64,000 bases of DNA from Gemmatimonadales bacterium (GTDB taxonomy: Bacteria > Gemmatimonadota > Gemmatimonadetes > Gemmatimonadales > GWC2-71-9), in the NCBI GenBank assembly GCA_036500345.1, contig DASYCE010000002.1, positions 1-64,000 on the forward strand, in the 5' to 3' direction. Position 1 is the first letter of the stretch. Each line of letters starts with the position of its first letter. The position numbers were made by a program, and so were the translations under genes. Shown one piece after another: positions 1 through 9,606 of the stretch. The notes under the pieces were generated by a model. It did no database searches and was not told where the DNA came from. It saw only the letters and a list, made by a program, of their open reading frames with translations.

Positions 1-46
1 GCAGAACACCTGGACCGACAACTGGCCGAGCTATTCCGTGCCCTGA
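1..46 (+). CDS. 3' end of an unidentified gene (partial)
   Basis: Reading from base 2, the last residues are QNTWTDNWPSYSVP followed by TGA at 44-46. The composition looks like a genuine protein C-terminus, and the next gene starts about 100 bases downstream on the same strand. Too little is present to name a family. The call rests only on the frame and residue composition, so it could be chance. Confidence 0.35.
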   Translation, partial: QNTWTDNWPSYSVP

Positions 47-152
47 ACGGTCGGTACGTCCGGGCGAGTGCAGTGGAGCGGCTTCATCATATCTTTGATG
101 GAGCCGCTCTTCGTTGCGGCTCCCCTCGAGCGCATTCATCCCGGAGTCGTGC

Positions 153-3100
153 GTGTCCTCATCGTTTCATCGGTGGTCGCTTGCGTTGGCTGCATTGTCC
201 CTTGGCGTGTCGCCTGCCGTGGCGCAGCGCGCGACGCGACCGGCGCGGGTCCCTCCCGCGACGCAGCGAGTTGCCCCGGCGGCGTACGCGCCGGCCGACA
301 CGTCGCTCTGGAAGGGGCTCGAATGGCGGATGCTCGGCCCGGCGCACACGGGACGCATGACGTCGGTGGTCGGTTCGTCGCAGCGGCCGAACGAGTACTA
401 CGTCGCCACCACCGGCGGCGGGGTGTGGAAGACGACCGACGGCGGTCACACGTGGAATCCGATGACCGACAACTATTTCGGCGGCACGGTCGGATCGGTC
501 GACGTCTTCAAGGGGAACCCCGACATCGTCTGGGCGGGCGGAGGCGAGACGCCGATCCGCGGCAACGTCTCGCACGGTGACGGCGTCTGGAAATCGACCG
601 ATGCCGGGAAGACGTGGCAGTACATGGGGCTCAAGGAGACGCAGTACATCTCGCGGGTCGTGATTCATCCGACCAACCCGGACATCGTCTACGTCGGTGC
701 GCTCGGCCACGTCTTCGGCCCCAACAGCGAGCGCGGCGTCTACCGCACGAAGGACGGCGGCAAGACGTGGGAGAAGGTGCTCTTCCGCAACGATTCGACC
801 GGAGTCGCCGACCTGGTGATGGATCCGTCGAACCCGAACGTGCTGTATGCTGGATTCTGGCAGGCGGGGCGGAAGCCCTGGCTGCTGGTGAGCGGTGGTG
901 AGGGGAGCGGGCTCTGGAAAACCACCGATGGCGGCGACCACTGGACCGAGATCACCCGGCGTCCGGGGCTGCCGCCCGGCATCTGGGGCGACATCGGCAT
1001 CGCGATCTCGCCGGCAAAGCCATCGCGGGTGTGGGCGCTGATCGAAGCCGATTCCGGCGGCGTCTACCGATCAGACGACGGCGGCGAGACGTGGAAGTTC
1101 CTGAACGGTGATCGCAATCTCCGTCAGCGTGCCTGGTACTTCTCCAAGATCTTCGCCGATCCGAAGGACACCAACGTCATCTACGGCGCCAACGTCGGTG
1201 GGTACGTCTCGCGCGATGGCGGCAAGACATTCCAGTCAGGTCTCGGCAACGGCGACACGCACCATTTCTGGATCGCGCCGGATGATCCGAAGCGGATCGC
1301 CGTCGCAGGCGACCCCGGCGTGGTGATCACCACCGACGGCGGGACGACCCGCGTCAGCGCCAACATCCCCACCGGTCAGTACTATCACGTCCATCTCACC
1401 AACGCATCGCCATATGACGTCTGCGGCGCCGAACAGGATGGCGGTGTCGACTGCTTCCCGATTCGTGCAGCAGGGGGCGGCCGTGGCGGGCGCGGTGGCG
1501 GCGGTGGTGCAGGCGGCGGTCGAGGTGCTGCCGGCGGCGCACCTGCGGGTCCGTACGATTTCACTCCACGGTACGGGGGTGCCGGCGGTGAGTCGGGATA
1601 TGTGGCGTCGGATCCGCTCGATCCCGATGTGACCTTCGGCGGCAACTACAGCGGCGTGCTCGAGATGCAGAACCGTCGCACCGGCCAGTCGATGCGGCTC
1701 GATCCGTGGCCGCTCAACCCGATGGGCCACGACGCGAAGGATTCGAAGTACCGCTTCCAGTGGACCTACCCGATCATGAATTCGCCCAACGATCCGAAGG
1801 TGCTCTACGTCGGATCGAACGTGCTGTTCAAGTCGAACGACCTCGGCCGCGACTGGAAAATCGTATCACCTGATCTCACCAGGAACGATCCCGCGACACT
1901 GGGCGCATCGGGCGGTCCGCTCACCAAGGATCAGACGAGCGTCGAGTACTACGGGACGATCTTCGCGGTGCAGGAGTCGCCGATCGCGCCGGGGCTGGTG
2001 TGGAGCGGCTCGGATGACGGGTTGATCTACGTCACGCGCAACGTCAACACCCCGAAGCCGGTGTGGACCAACGTCACGCCGAAGGATCTGCCGAAATGGA
2101 CGCGGATCTCGATCGTCGAGCCTTCGCCGCACGCGCCGGGGACGATGTACTTCGCCGCGAACCGGTACGAGATGGATGATTTCGCGCCGTATCTCTACAA
2201 GACCACCGACTACGGACGGACGTGGACGAAGATCGTCAACGGCATTCCGGCAGGCGAGTTCACCCGCGCCATTCGCGAGGATCTGGTGCGTCCTGGGCTG
2301 CTCTACGCCGCGACCGAGCGCAGCATGTACATCTCCTACGACGCCGGCGAGCACTGGGAATCACTCATGCGGAATCTTCCGCCGGTGGCCGTGCATGACA
2401 TCGCACTGCGCGATGACGACATCGTGATCGCGACGATGGGACGCGGCTTCTATGCGATGGAAGGGATTGCGCCGCTGCGCCAGGCGGATCAGGTCACGAA
2501 GACCGCAGCGTTTCTCTATCAGCCGGGGACGACATACCGGAGCGCGGGCGCGGTGAAGGCGGAATACTGGCTGCCGCGGTCGGGCGAGAACGTGACGTTG
2601 CAACTGGTCGATCCGCATGGGAAGGTGCTGGTCACTTCGTCGAATACCGACACCGCAACGCCTGCAGCAGGTGGCGGCCGAGGGGGCCGCGGCGGGTTTG
2701 GTGGCGGCGCACCGGCGCGGGTGACCACGGCGGCGGGACTCAACAGCTACAACCTCTCGCTGCGCTATCCCGACGGCGTGAACTTCCGGGGTGCCGTCTA
2801 CTGGAGCGGCAACGGTCTCAATGGGCCGGTCGGCGCGCCGGGCGAATACACGGTGCGGATGATCGCCGGCGGTGATACAGCGTCGCGGACGCTGCAGGTC
2901 CGCAAGGATCCGCGGACGACGGCATCCGACGCCGACGTCGCGGAACAGGTGAATTTCCTCCTCCGCATCCGCGACACGGTCTCGGCGGCCAACAACGCGG
3001 TGCGCACCATTCGCAATGTCCGTTATCAACTCGACTCGCTGCGGCCGCGGGTCACCGGAGCAGAGGGTGCAACGTTCGGCACGCTTGCGACGGCACTCAA

Positions 3101-3449
3101 CGATTCGCTCACGGTGATCGAGGAAACGCTGTACCAAACGAGAAACCGCGCCAGCGAGGACCCGCTCAACTTCCCGATTCGCCTCAACAACCAGATCGGA
3201 GCGCTCTCGGGATTCGTTGCAAGCGGGGAACGCCGGCCGCCGCAGCAGGCATATGACGTCTGGAATGATCTGGTGCCGCAACTCGACGCCCAGCTGGTGC
3301 ATCTCAAGCGAGTGCTGGCGACTCAGCTCCCGCGCCTGAACGCGACGCTGAAACGTGCCGGACAATCCGAGCTCGTGCCGTCAACGACCGAGCTTGGCGT
3401 CCCCGCAGGAAGAGATGGTCGCGGGAGCAGCGGGGTCGATCCGGAATAG
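153..3449 (+). CDS. Secreted BNR/sortilin-like beta-propeller protein
   Basis: Large exported protein of about 1,098 residues built from repeated BNR/VPS10-type units, with many W-K-T-T-D-G-G and Y-R-S-D-D-G-G-E-T-W signatures across the first 800 residues. Such repeats fold into beta-propellers; the family is often labelled glycosyl hydrolase or sortilin-like, but no catalytic role is proved. I chose GTG at 153 because GGAG (143-146) sits 6 bases upstream and the product then opens with a clean signal peptide ending ...SPAVAQ. A TTG at 114 would add 13 residues. Two glycine/arginine-rich linkers (around bases 1480-1545 and 2665-2710) separate blocks. The C-terminal ~200 residues are helical and non-repetitive. 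It is a paralogue of the protein at 23172-26357: both share the opening block G-P-x-x-x-G-R and the GGVWKTTD motif. Confidence 0.85.
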   Translation: MSSSFHRWSLALAALSLGVSPAVAQRATRPARVPPATQRVAPAAYAPADTSLWKGLEWRMLGPAHTGRMTSVVGSSQRPNEYYVATTGGGVWKTTDGGHTWNPMTDNYFGGTVGSVDVFKGNPDIVWAGGGETPIRGNVSHGDGVWKSTDAGKTWQYMGLKETQYISRVVIHPTNPDIVYVGALGHVFGPNSERGVYRTKDGGKTWEKVLFRNDSTGVADLVMDPSNPNVLYAGFWQAGRKPWLLVSGGEGSGLWKTTDGGDHWTEITRRPGLPPGIWGDIGIAISPAKPSRVWALIEADSGGVYRSDDGGETWKFLNGDRNLRQRAWYFSKIFADPKDTNVIYGANVGGYVSRDGGKTFQSGLGNGDTHHFWIAPDDPKRIAVAGDPGVVITTDGGTTRVSANIPTGQYYHVHLTNASPYDVCGAEQDGGVDCFPIRAAGGGRGGRGGGGGAGGGRGAAGGAPAGPYDFTPRYGGAGGESGYVASDPLDPDVTFGGNYSGVLEMQNRRTGQSMRLDPWPLNPMGHDAKDSKYRFQWTYPIMNSPNDPKVLYVGSNVLFKSNDLGRDWKIVSPDLTRNDPATLGASGGPLTKDQTSVEYYGTIFAVQESPIAPGLVWSGSDDGLIYVTRNVNTPKPVWTNVTPKDLPKWTRISIVEPSPHAPGTMYFAANRYEMDDFAPYLYKTTDYGRTWTKIVNGIPAGEFTRAIREDLVRPGLLYAATERSMYISYDAGEHWESLMRNLPPVAVHDIALRDDDIVIATMGRGFYAMEGIAPLRQADQVTKTAAFLYQPGTTYRSAGAVKAEYWLPRSGENVTLQLVDPHGKVLVTSSNTDTATPAAGGGRGGRGGFGGGAPARVTTAAGLNSYNLSLRYPDGVNFRGAVYWSGNGLNGPVGAPGEYTVRMIAGGDTASRTLQVRKDPRTTASDADVAEQVNFLLRIRDTVSAANNAVRTIRNVRYQLDSLRPRVTGAEGATFGTLATALNDSLTVIEETLYQTRNRASEDPLNFPIRLNNQIGALSGFVASGERRPPQQAYDVWNDLVPQLDAQLVHLKRVLATQLPRLNATLKRAGQSELVPSTTELGVPAGRDGRGSSGVDPE

Positions 3450-3523
3450 CCATTGTTGCATGGTGAAACTTCCGCTGCACCGATCCCGTCTGCAATGAAG
3501 TCGACGGTGCGGCGGAGGTCGCG

Positions 3524-5677
3524 ATGGACTGGCAGCGGATCAGGGAGCGATTGGGCGAGGGATGGCCCCGGGTTCGTTCGGCGATCACCTTGCGCCGGAC
3601 CGCGATCGTGGTGGGCGTCTTGAGCATCATCGGCTTTGGCGTCATCACGAGCGAAGCGGTGATGCGAGCCCGCCTCGAATCGCCGATGTCGCGGGTGCCC
3701 AGCACGATCTACACCCGTCCAGTTGCGTGGACCGAAGGAAGTGACGGGAGTGACGGCGGCGTGAGCGACACGGGGAACGCCGCGGTCGCGATCGGGACCC
3801 TCGACGGTGCGCCGATGGAAGAGCGCATCCCGGTTACCCTCCGGAATGTTCCGCGATCGCTGATCCAGGCAATTCTCGCCGTCGAGGATCAGCGCTTCTA
3901 CCAACATCACGGTCTCGACCTGAAGCGCATCGCCGGCGCCATGGTTGCCGATATCCGCACCCACAGCATCGCGCAGGGCGGCAGTACGCTCACGCAGCAG
4001 CTGGTCAAGAATCTCTTTCTCACCGCCAACCGCACCCCGCTCCGAAAGGTGCGTGAAGCTGCGATGGCGGTGGTCCTCGAGATGCGATACAGCAAGGCGC
4101 AGATCCTCGAGGCCTACCTGAACGAGATCTACCTCGGCCAGGATGGTCCGCGCGCCATCCACGGCTTTGGTGCCGCGGCGCGGTACTACTTCGCCAAGGA
4201 TGTCCGGCGATTGTCGCTGGCGGAGTCGGCCCAGCTTGCGGCGATGATCAGCGCGCCGAATCGCAACGTCGCTGCGCGCCATCCCGAGGCGGCGCTCGCG
4301 CGGCGCGACATGGTGCTCCAGCTGATGGCGGATCAGCACCGGATCAGTGCCGCGGCCGCGGCCCAGGCGGAGCGGATCCGGATCAATCCGGGCGAGCATC
4401 CGCTGCCCGCAGTCGACGGGAGATACTTCCGTGACTATGTGGTGGGACAGGTCCCCGGACGCGTGGCACCTCGGGGGATGGCGGTCTACACGACGCTCGA
4501 CGTGACGCTGCAGCGCGCCGCCGAGCGATCGGTGGCGCGCGGCGTCGCCCGTCTCTCGCACCACGGCGCGGAAGCGGCGCTTGTCGCCATCGACCCGCGT
4601 ACCGGCGAAGTCCTCGCCATGGTTGGTGGTGATGATTACGGCCAGTCGCAGTTCAATCGCGCCACCGACGCGCACCGGCAGCCGGGCAGCGCATTCAAGC
4701 CGATCGTGGCGCTGGCTGCGCTGGCACCGCACGACGGCCAGTCGCCGCAGTTCACTCTCGCATCGAGTGTGCAGGACGCACCGCTGCGCGTGTCGACGCC
4801 AAGCGGTCCGTGGGAGCCGGTCGACTACGATCATTCCTTCCGCGGCAACGTGACGGTGCGTCAGGCGATGGAGCAGTCGCTCAATGTTCCGTTCGCGCGG
4901 ATCGGCCTTGCGGTCGGTCCTGATCGGATCGTCGACGCCGCGAAGCGGGTCGGCATCACGTCGCCGCTCCATGCGGTGCCGAGCATCGCGCTGGGGAGCT
5001 CGGAAGTGACACTGCTCGAGCTGACGCGAGCGTACGGTGTGCTGGCGACTGAAGGGAAGCTGGTGCCAACGCGGTCCGTCATCGGCGCGGCGAGGCTCGG
5101 GTCGATCGTGTCGGATGATTCGCTGCCGACCGGGACACAGGTGGTCGATTCGGCGGTGGCGTACCTCGTCACGTCGGCGCTCGAAGGTGTGGTGCAGCAC
5201 GGGACGGCGCGCGCGCTGGCGCAGGATGGACGGGTCGGCACGATTGCCGGCAAGACCGGGACGTCGAGCGACTGGCGCGATGCGTGGTTCGTTGCCTACT
5301 CGCCGTCGCTCGTGGTCGGCGTCTGGGTGGGGTTCGACGACGGCGAATCGCTCGGGCAGACCGGAGCCGCCGCAGCGCTGCCAGTGGCGGCGAGCTTCCT
5401 CGATCAGGTCGCGCCCGACGGCGGCTGGGGCCCATTCGACGTTCCTCCGGGGATCACCGAGGCGTACGCCGGCAGCGGCGACGATTCATCCGACAGCTGC
5501 GGTGCGCGGGAAGTCTTCCTCGCCGGCACCGAGCCGCCGCAGGTCGACTGCAGACCGGACGACTTTCCGATCTGGCACGACCTCCGCGATTGGGGTGCGA
5601 CGGTCGGCAAGCAGGCGAGTCGCTCGCTCGAGCGATTGATCGCCGGGCTTCTCGGACACGGCGCGGTGCTGCGCTGA
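3524..5677 (+). CDS. Class A penicillin-binding protein (PBP1-type)
   Basis: Bifunctional peptidoglycan synthase of 717 residues acting at the outer face of the inner membrane. A transmembrane helix lies at about 25-48. The GT51 glycosyltransferase domain follows, with catalytic E121 in EDQRFY, the GGSTLTQQLVKNLFL motif and the NEIYLGQ motif. The transpeptidase domain has S389-x-x-K392 (GSAFKP), SLN in QSLNVPF, and K577-T-G. The segment RVPSTIYTRPV between helix and GT domain resembles the PBP1B-type linker. The ATG is preceded by GGAGG at a good distance. It stands alone between the BNR gene and the eda operon. Assignment to class A is secure; the 1A versus 1B versus 1C subclass is not. Confidence 0.95.
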   Translation: MDWQRIRERLGEGWPRVRSAITLRRTAIVVGVLSIIGFGVITSEAVMRARLESPMSRVPSTIYTRPVAWTEGSDGSDGGVSDTGNAAVAIGTLDGAPMEERIPVTLRNVPRSLIQAILAVEDQRFYQHHGLDLKRIAGAMVADIRTHSIAQGGSTLTQQLVKNLFLTANRTPLRKVREAAMAVVLEMRYSKAQILEAYLNEIYLGQDGPRAIHGFGAAARYYFAKDVRRLSLAESAQLAAMISAPNRNVAARHPEAALARRDMVLQLMADQHRISAAAAAQAERIRINPGEHPLPAVDGRYFRDYVVGQVPGRVAPRGMAVYTTLDVTLQRAAERSVARGVARLSHHGAEAALVAIDPRTGEVLAMVGGDDYGQSQFNRATDAHRQPGSAFKPIVALAALAPHDGQSPQFTLASSVQDAPLRVSTPSGPWEPVDYDHSFRGNVTVRQAMEQSLNVPFARIGLAVGPDRIVDAAKRVGITSPLHAVPSIALGSSEVTLLELTRAYGVLATEGKLVPTRSVIGAARLGSIVSDDSLPTGTQVVDSAVAYLVTSALEGVVQHGTARALAQDGRVGTIAGKTGTSSDWRDAWFVAYSPSLVVGVWVGFDDGESLGQTGAAAALPVAASFLDQVAPDGGWGPFDVPPGITEAYAGSGDDSSDSCGAREVFLAGTEPPQVDCRPDDFPIWHDLRDWGATVGKQASRSLERLIAGLLGHGAVLR

Positions 5678-5761
5678 TCCGAGTTGCAGGGGGCGTCACG
5701 CGCACCGGGCAGCCCCGGGAGATCATGGTATCTTTTGCGCTCCCGCAACCGTGACTCGCAC

Positions 5762-6445
5762 ATGCCCCAGCAGGACATCGATATCCAGCGCGACAGCGCC
5801 ACGCTTCGCCACATGCTCGCCAGCGGCGTTGTCGCCGTGGTCCGGATGGATCAGGCCGTTTCGCTCCGCCGCGCGGCCGAAGCGGTAGTAGCTGGTGGCG
5901 TCGGTTCGTTCGAAGTGACACTCACCACCCCGGGCGCGATCGACGCCGTGCGCGAACTGGCGGAAGCCGCGATCCCCGGCTGCATGATCGGCGCCGGCAC
6001 GGTGCTCGACGAGCGCACCGCCAACGAGGTGATCGACGCCGGCGCACAGTTCGTCGTCAGTCCGACGCTCGAGGAAGATGTCATCGCGTGTTGCGTCGAT
6101 CGCGGCATCGTCTGCGTTCCCGGTGCGATGACTCCCACCGAGATCCTGCGTGCCTGGCGCCTCGGCGCGCCACTGATCAAGGTGTATCCCTCACCGTCAG
6201 TCGGCACCGACTTCTTCAAGAACATCCTGGCGCCCCTGCCATTCCTCAAGATGATTCCGTCGGGCGGTATGACGCTGCAGAACGCGCCGGAGTGGATCAA
6301 GGCCGGTGCCGCGGCCGTGAGCATCAGCAACGCGCTGATGGATCCGGCGTTGATCGCCAAGGGCGCGTGGGGCGAGCTCACCGCGCGGGCGCGCGCCTTC
6401 AGCGGAGCGGTCGAGACCGCGCGGGCCGAACTGGCCGGGCGATGA
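5762..6445 (+). CDS. eda: KDPG/KHG aldolase
   Basis: Class I aldolase of 227 residues that splits 2-keto-3-deoxy-6-phosphogluconate into pyruvate and glyceraldehyde 3-phosphate (Entner-Doudoroff pathway), or the related KHG. Visible motifs are E51 in FEVTLTTPGA, the GAGTVL phosphate/substrate loop, the Schiff-base lysine K140 in PLIKVYPS, and the late glycine loop PSGGMTL. ATG 5762 gives the normal family length; a TTG 26 codons upstream would cover the likely promoter. The sequence GGTATCTTTTGC (5727-5738) upstream could be the -10 region. It is first in a three-gene unit with the hydrolase (4-base overlap) and lspA. No edd is visible in the window. Confidence 0.9.
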   Translation: MPQQDIDIQRDSATLRHMLASGVVAVVRMDQAVSLRRAAEAVVAGGVGSFEVTLTTPGAIDAVRELAEAAIPGCMIGAGTVLDERTANEVIDAGAQFVVSPTLEEDVIACCVDRGIVCVPGAMTPTEILRAWRLGAPLIKVYPSPSVGTDFFKNILAPLPFLKMIPSGGMTLQNAPEWIKAGAAAVSISNALMDPALIAKGAWGELTARARAFSGAVETARAELAGR

Positions 6446-7497
6446 ACCGGAGGGCAATCGCCGCCCTGCTGCTCGTGACTGCGGCGTGTGGTGGTCGGAA
6501 AGACGCAGGTTCGACAGCGACACCTCCATCTGCGGCGACGCCGGGTGCTGCAGCTGCCGCGCCGGCCGCCGCTGATACGGCGCCGATTGCTCCCCGCGCG
6601 GCGCAGATGCTCGCCGGCGAATCCCGCCTCGCAGTCGACGGGGGCTCGATCTGGTACAAGGTCTCGGGTCCCGCGACCGGAACGCCGGTCGTGCTGCTGC
6701 ACGGTGGCCCGGGGTTCTCCTCCTTCTATCTCAAGCCGCTGGAAGTGATCAGGGACGAATGGCCGGTCGTCCGATACGACCAGCTTGGCGCGGGGAAGTC
6801 CGATCGGATCGGCGACACGTCGATGATGACGATCGCCCACTTCGTTCGCGAACTCGATTCGCTCCGTTCGCATCTTGGTTTTGCGAAGATGCACCTGGTC
6901 GGGCATTCGTGGGGGACGATTCTCGCGCTCGAGTACTATCGCGCCCACCCTGATCACGTGGCGTCGCTGACGCTCAGTTCGCCCGCACTCGACCTGCCGC
7001 AATGGGCACGCAACACGGCGAAGCTGGTGACGACGCTGTCACTCGGGGCGCAGCATGCGATTGCCGTCGCCGATTCGACGCACGACTACAAGGCGCCGGA
7101 ATACCTGGCGGCGGCAGATGAATTCTACGGGAAGTATGTCTGGCGCCATCCTATCCGGGTCGATCTCGATTCGCTGATGCGCACGGCGAACGATTCGATC
7201 TACGATTACATGGAGGGGCCGAGCGAGTTCACGATCACCGGAACACTGAAGAACTACAACGCGACGGGGTTCCTTCCCAGGGTCCGGGTTCCGGTGCTCT
7301 ACACCGTCGGAGAATTCGACGAAGCCGACACCGCCACCGTGCGGCACTTCGCCAAGCTCACTCCCGGGGCGCAATTCGTCATCATTCCCGGTGCGGCACA
7401 TGTCACGACCTGGGACGGAGCGTACGCGCACGTCACGGCCCTCCGCGCCTTCCTGCGCCACGTCGATTCGCTCGACGCCAAGACAGGTAAGCGATGA
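6442..7497 (+). CDS. Lipoprotein alpha/beta hydrolase (proline iminopeptidase-like)
   Basis: 351-residue alpha/beta-fold hydrolase carrying a lipoprotein signal (lipobox ...VTAAC, lipid Cys at 16), so it is probably anchored in the envelope. The oxyanion motif LHGGPGFSS, the nucleophile elbow G-H-S156-W-G, a late acid in GEFDEAD and the catalytic His in GAAHVTTWD are all visible. The HGGPG plus GHSWG pairing is typical of the proline iminopeptidase/tricorn-interacting-factor family (S33). Its start overlaps the end of eda as ATGA, and lspA begins on the base after its stop, so the three are probably cotranscribed. Substrate unknown; aminopeptidase activity is inferred from family only. Confidence 0.85.
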   Translation: MNRRAIAALLLVTAACGGRKDAGSTATPPSAATPGAAAAAPAAADTAPIAPRAAQMLAGESRLAVDGGSIWYKVSGPATGTPVVLLHGGPGFSSFYLKPLEVIRDEWPVVRYDQLGAGKSDRIGDTSMMTIAHFVRELDSLRSHLGFAKMHLVGHSWGTILALEYYRAHPDHVASLTLSSPALDLPQWARNTAKLVTTLSLGAQHAIAVADSTHDYKAPEYLAAADEFYGKYVWRHPIRVDLDSLMRTANDSIYDYMEGPSEFTITGTLKNYNATGFLPRVRVPVLYTVGEFDEADTATVRHFAKLTPGAQFVIIPGAAHVTTWDGAYAHVTALRAFLRHVDSLDAKTGKR

Positions 7498-8004
7498 ATG
7501 GCGCCCAAGACCCGGGCATTCCTTGCAGCATCGCTGCCGCTCCTCCTCGCCGACCGCTTCACCAAGATTCTCGCCTACGCGCAACTCGAGCCGCCAGGGA
7601 TTCCTCATCGATTCATCGGTGAGGTCGCGCGGTTGACGCTGGTATTCAATCGCGAAGCGGCGATGAACATTCCCCTGGGCCCGTGGTCGCGATGGGGTCT
7701 TGCCGCGATCGCCGCGATCGGGATCATCGTGATGGTGCAATTGCTCCGCCAGGCGCCATCGGCGGCGCGGCTGATCGGTCTCGCGCTCGGATTGATTGCC
7801 GCCGGTGCTGCGGGAAACCTGATCGACCGGATTCGGTGGGATCGTGGCGTGATCGACTTCATCGATCTCGGCGTGGGTACGCACCGCTTCTGGACGTTCA
7901 ACGTTGCCGACATCGGCGTGACGGCCGGCGCGATCCTTCTCGCGCTGATCTATTCGCGTGAACGACCGCACCAGGTCGCCCCGGTTGAACAGGCCGAGCT
8001 CTGA
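7498..8004 (+). CDS. lspA: Lipoprotein signal peptidase (signal peptidase II)
   Basis: Aspartic inner-membrane protease of 168 residues that removes signal peptides from prolipoproteins. It shows about four hydrophobic helices, the early ADRFTK motif, NREAAMNI (the family N-x-x-x-A block), AGAAGNLIDRI with the first catalytic Asp region, then VIDFID and FNVADIGVT with the second catalytic Asp. Length is normal. It starts directly after the upstream hydrolase stop, and ends immediately beside the stop of the convergent flippase gene. The many lipobox proteins in this window are its expected substrates. Confidence 0.95.
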   Translation: MAPKTRAFLAASLPLLLADRFTKILAYAQLEPPGIPHRFIGEVARLTLVFNREAAMNIPLGPWSRWGLAAIAAIGIIVMVQLLRQAPSAARLIGLALGLIAAGAAGNLIDRIRWDRGVIDFIDLGVGTHRFWTFNVADIGVTAGAILLALIYSRERPHQVAPVEQAEL

Positions 8005-9582
8005 CTACGCCGCACGCCGCTTGCGGACCCGGCGAGCCGCGGTCACGAGTCGCGCGCCGTAGAACACCGCCACGGCAACCAGCACGCTGATCGTCACGCG
8101 GAGCGCCCTGGGCGCGCCGTCGTTCAATGCGAAGCGCCACCAGAGATCGCGGTTGTACTCACCGCGCACTCGCAGTGACGTCCCCAGCCACCCGAGCCCC
8201 GCGATCGCGGCGGCGACAGCCACGAGCCATCCGGCGTTGAGCGGTTCCTCGCTGAAGGGAATCAGCCGGTCGAATTCGCGCCGGCCGACGAGGAGCAGCA
8301 GGAAGAGGATCGCCAGGACGACCGCCGTGGTGATATCGAGCCCCTCCATGAGTGCCGCGAGCATCCCGAGGAGCAGCAACGCCACGGTGAGGCGATAGGC
8401 GCTTCGCAGTCGCCGTTCGAGGCCAAAGGCGAGGAGCAGGAGCCCCATCCCCACGAGCGATGCGATGAAATGCGATCCCTCGATCACCGCCAGTCGCAGC
8501 ACGTCGCCCAGCCACGTGAAGCCTTGGGACTTATTGGGGACGGTGTTCAGGACGAGCAGGAAGAAGCCGGTGATGAACGTCAGGATGGCGAAGAGATGCG
8601 GCGTGATCTCGCGTGCGACGCGGATCGGCGATGACACCTTCGATTTCGGCGTTCGCGACGCCTCGTGCGCCAGGACCGCTGTCGCGATGAAGAGCGGAAT
8701 CAGGTAGTAGATCACCCGATACGCGAGGAGCGCCGCCGTGGCAACCGGTGTCGGGACACTGTGCGGCTTGAGGAGCAGCATCGCCGCCTCGAAGACACCG
8801 ATCCCGCCCGGGAGCGGCACCACCTGCGTCACGATCTGGGTGAGCAGGAAGCCACTCATGAATCGCGGAAACGACACCGGACCGGCGGCGATCATCAGCA
8901 CGTAGAGCGCGCTGGCACTGAGCAGCCAGTCCGCGATCGAGACGAGCAGCTCCTCGCGAACCGTCTTCGCCGACGGGAGATGCAGCTCGACCGGGCCGAT
9001 CCGCACCGTGCCAACCTTGCGATGTGCCAGCACCAGCGCGGTGATCGTGAGCAGGAGAAAGACCACGCCGATCGGCCGGAGCGACTTCGCCGGGAGGTGG
9101 AACGAGTGCGGAATCGAGACCGGCGCGATGACGAAGGCGACGCCTGCGACCGCGAAGAGACCGAGGATGAACGTGAGGACATTTCCCGCGACGACCGCGG
9201 CGGTCTCGGCACCGGTCACGCCGAGCCGGTTGTACAGCCGGTAGCGCACGCCGCCGCCGGTGACGATCGAGACCGGCGCACTGTTCTGGACCGCCTGACT
9301 CACGAACGAGGCAGTGAGCATGTTGTGCAGTGCGATCGGATGGCCCGCCATCCGGAGCGAGAGGTAGTCGTATCCGACCAGCGCGCCGTACCCCACTGCG
9401 GTGAGGACGAGCGACGCCGCGATGTGGATCCAGCCGATTCTGTGAATGGCGCCGACGATATCGGCGAAGTGGTACGCTGTCAGGATGTGCCGGAGAACTG
9501 CCAGCGCGATCCCGAAGAGGACGACGTTGATCCCGAGCGAGATCCAACGCCGAAGAGCGGAGGGCTGCTTGTCAGCTGGCAA
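8005..9582 (-). CDS. MprF-type lipid flippase domain protein, no synthase domain
   Basis: 525-residue polytopic membrane protein with about 14 hydrophobic segments. The N-terminal half carries the MprF flippase signature (YDYLSLRMAG, then TGGGVRYRLYNRLGV) and PLPGGIGVFEAAML of the UPF0104/lysylphosphatidylglycerol flippase fold. In MprF a cytoplasmic aminoacyl-lipid synthase of about 330 residues follows; here the frame ends in a basic tail and the next gene is convergent lspA, so that domain is absent. The TTG start at 9582 is supported by GGAGGG five bases upstream. A role in moving an aminoacylated or other lipid across the inner membrane is inferred; the lipid is unknown. Confidence 0.8.
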   Translation of the reverse strand: MPADKQPSALRRWISLGINVVLFGIALAVLRHILTAYHFADIVGAIHRIGWIHIAASLVLTAVGYGALVGYDYLSLRMAGHPIALHNMLTASFVSQAVQNSAPVSIVTGGGVRYRLYNRLGVTGAETAAVVAGNVLTFILGLFAVAGVAFVIAPVSIPHSFHLPAKSLRPIGVVFLLLTITALVLAHRKVGTVRIGPVELHLPSAKTVREELLVSIADWLLSASALYVLMIAAGPVSFPRFMSGFLLTQIVTQVVPLPGGIGVFEAAMLLLKPHSVPTPVATAALLAYRVIYYLIPLFIATAVLAHEASRTPKSKVSSPIRVAREITPHLFAILTFITGFFLLVLNTVPNKSQGFTWLGDVLRLAVIEGSHFIASLVGMGLLLLAFGLERRLRSAYRLTVALLLLGMLAALMEGLDITTAVVLAILFLLLLVGRREFDRLIPFSEEPLNAGWLVAVAAAIAGLGWLGTSLRVRGEYNRDLWWRFALNDGAPRALRVTISVLVAVAVFYGARLVTAARRVRKRRAA

Positions 9583-9606
9583 GACAGCCCTCCATCCCCG
9601 GTCAGT

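Noticed and set aside
3323-5200. Long open frame on the minus strand across the penicillin-binding protein gene
   Set aside because: Codon shadow of the high-GC plus-strand gene; Arg/His-rich composition and no recognisable motif.
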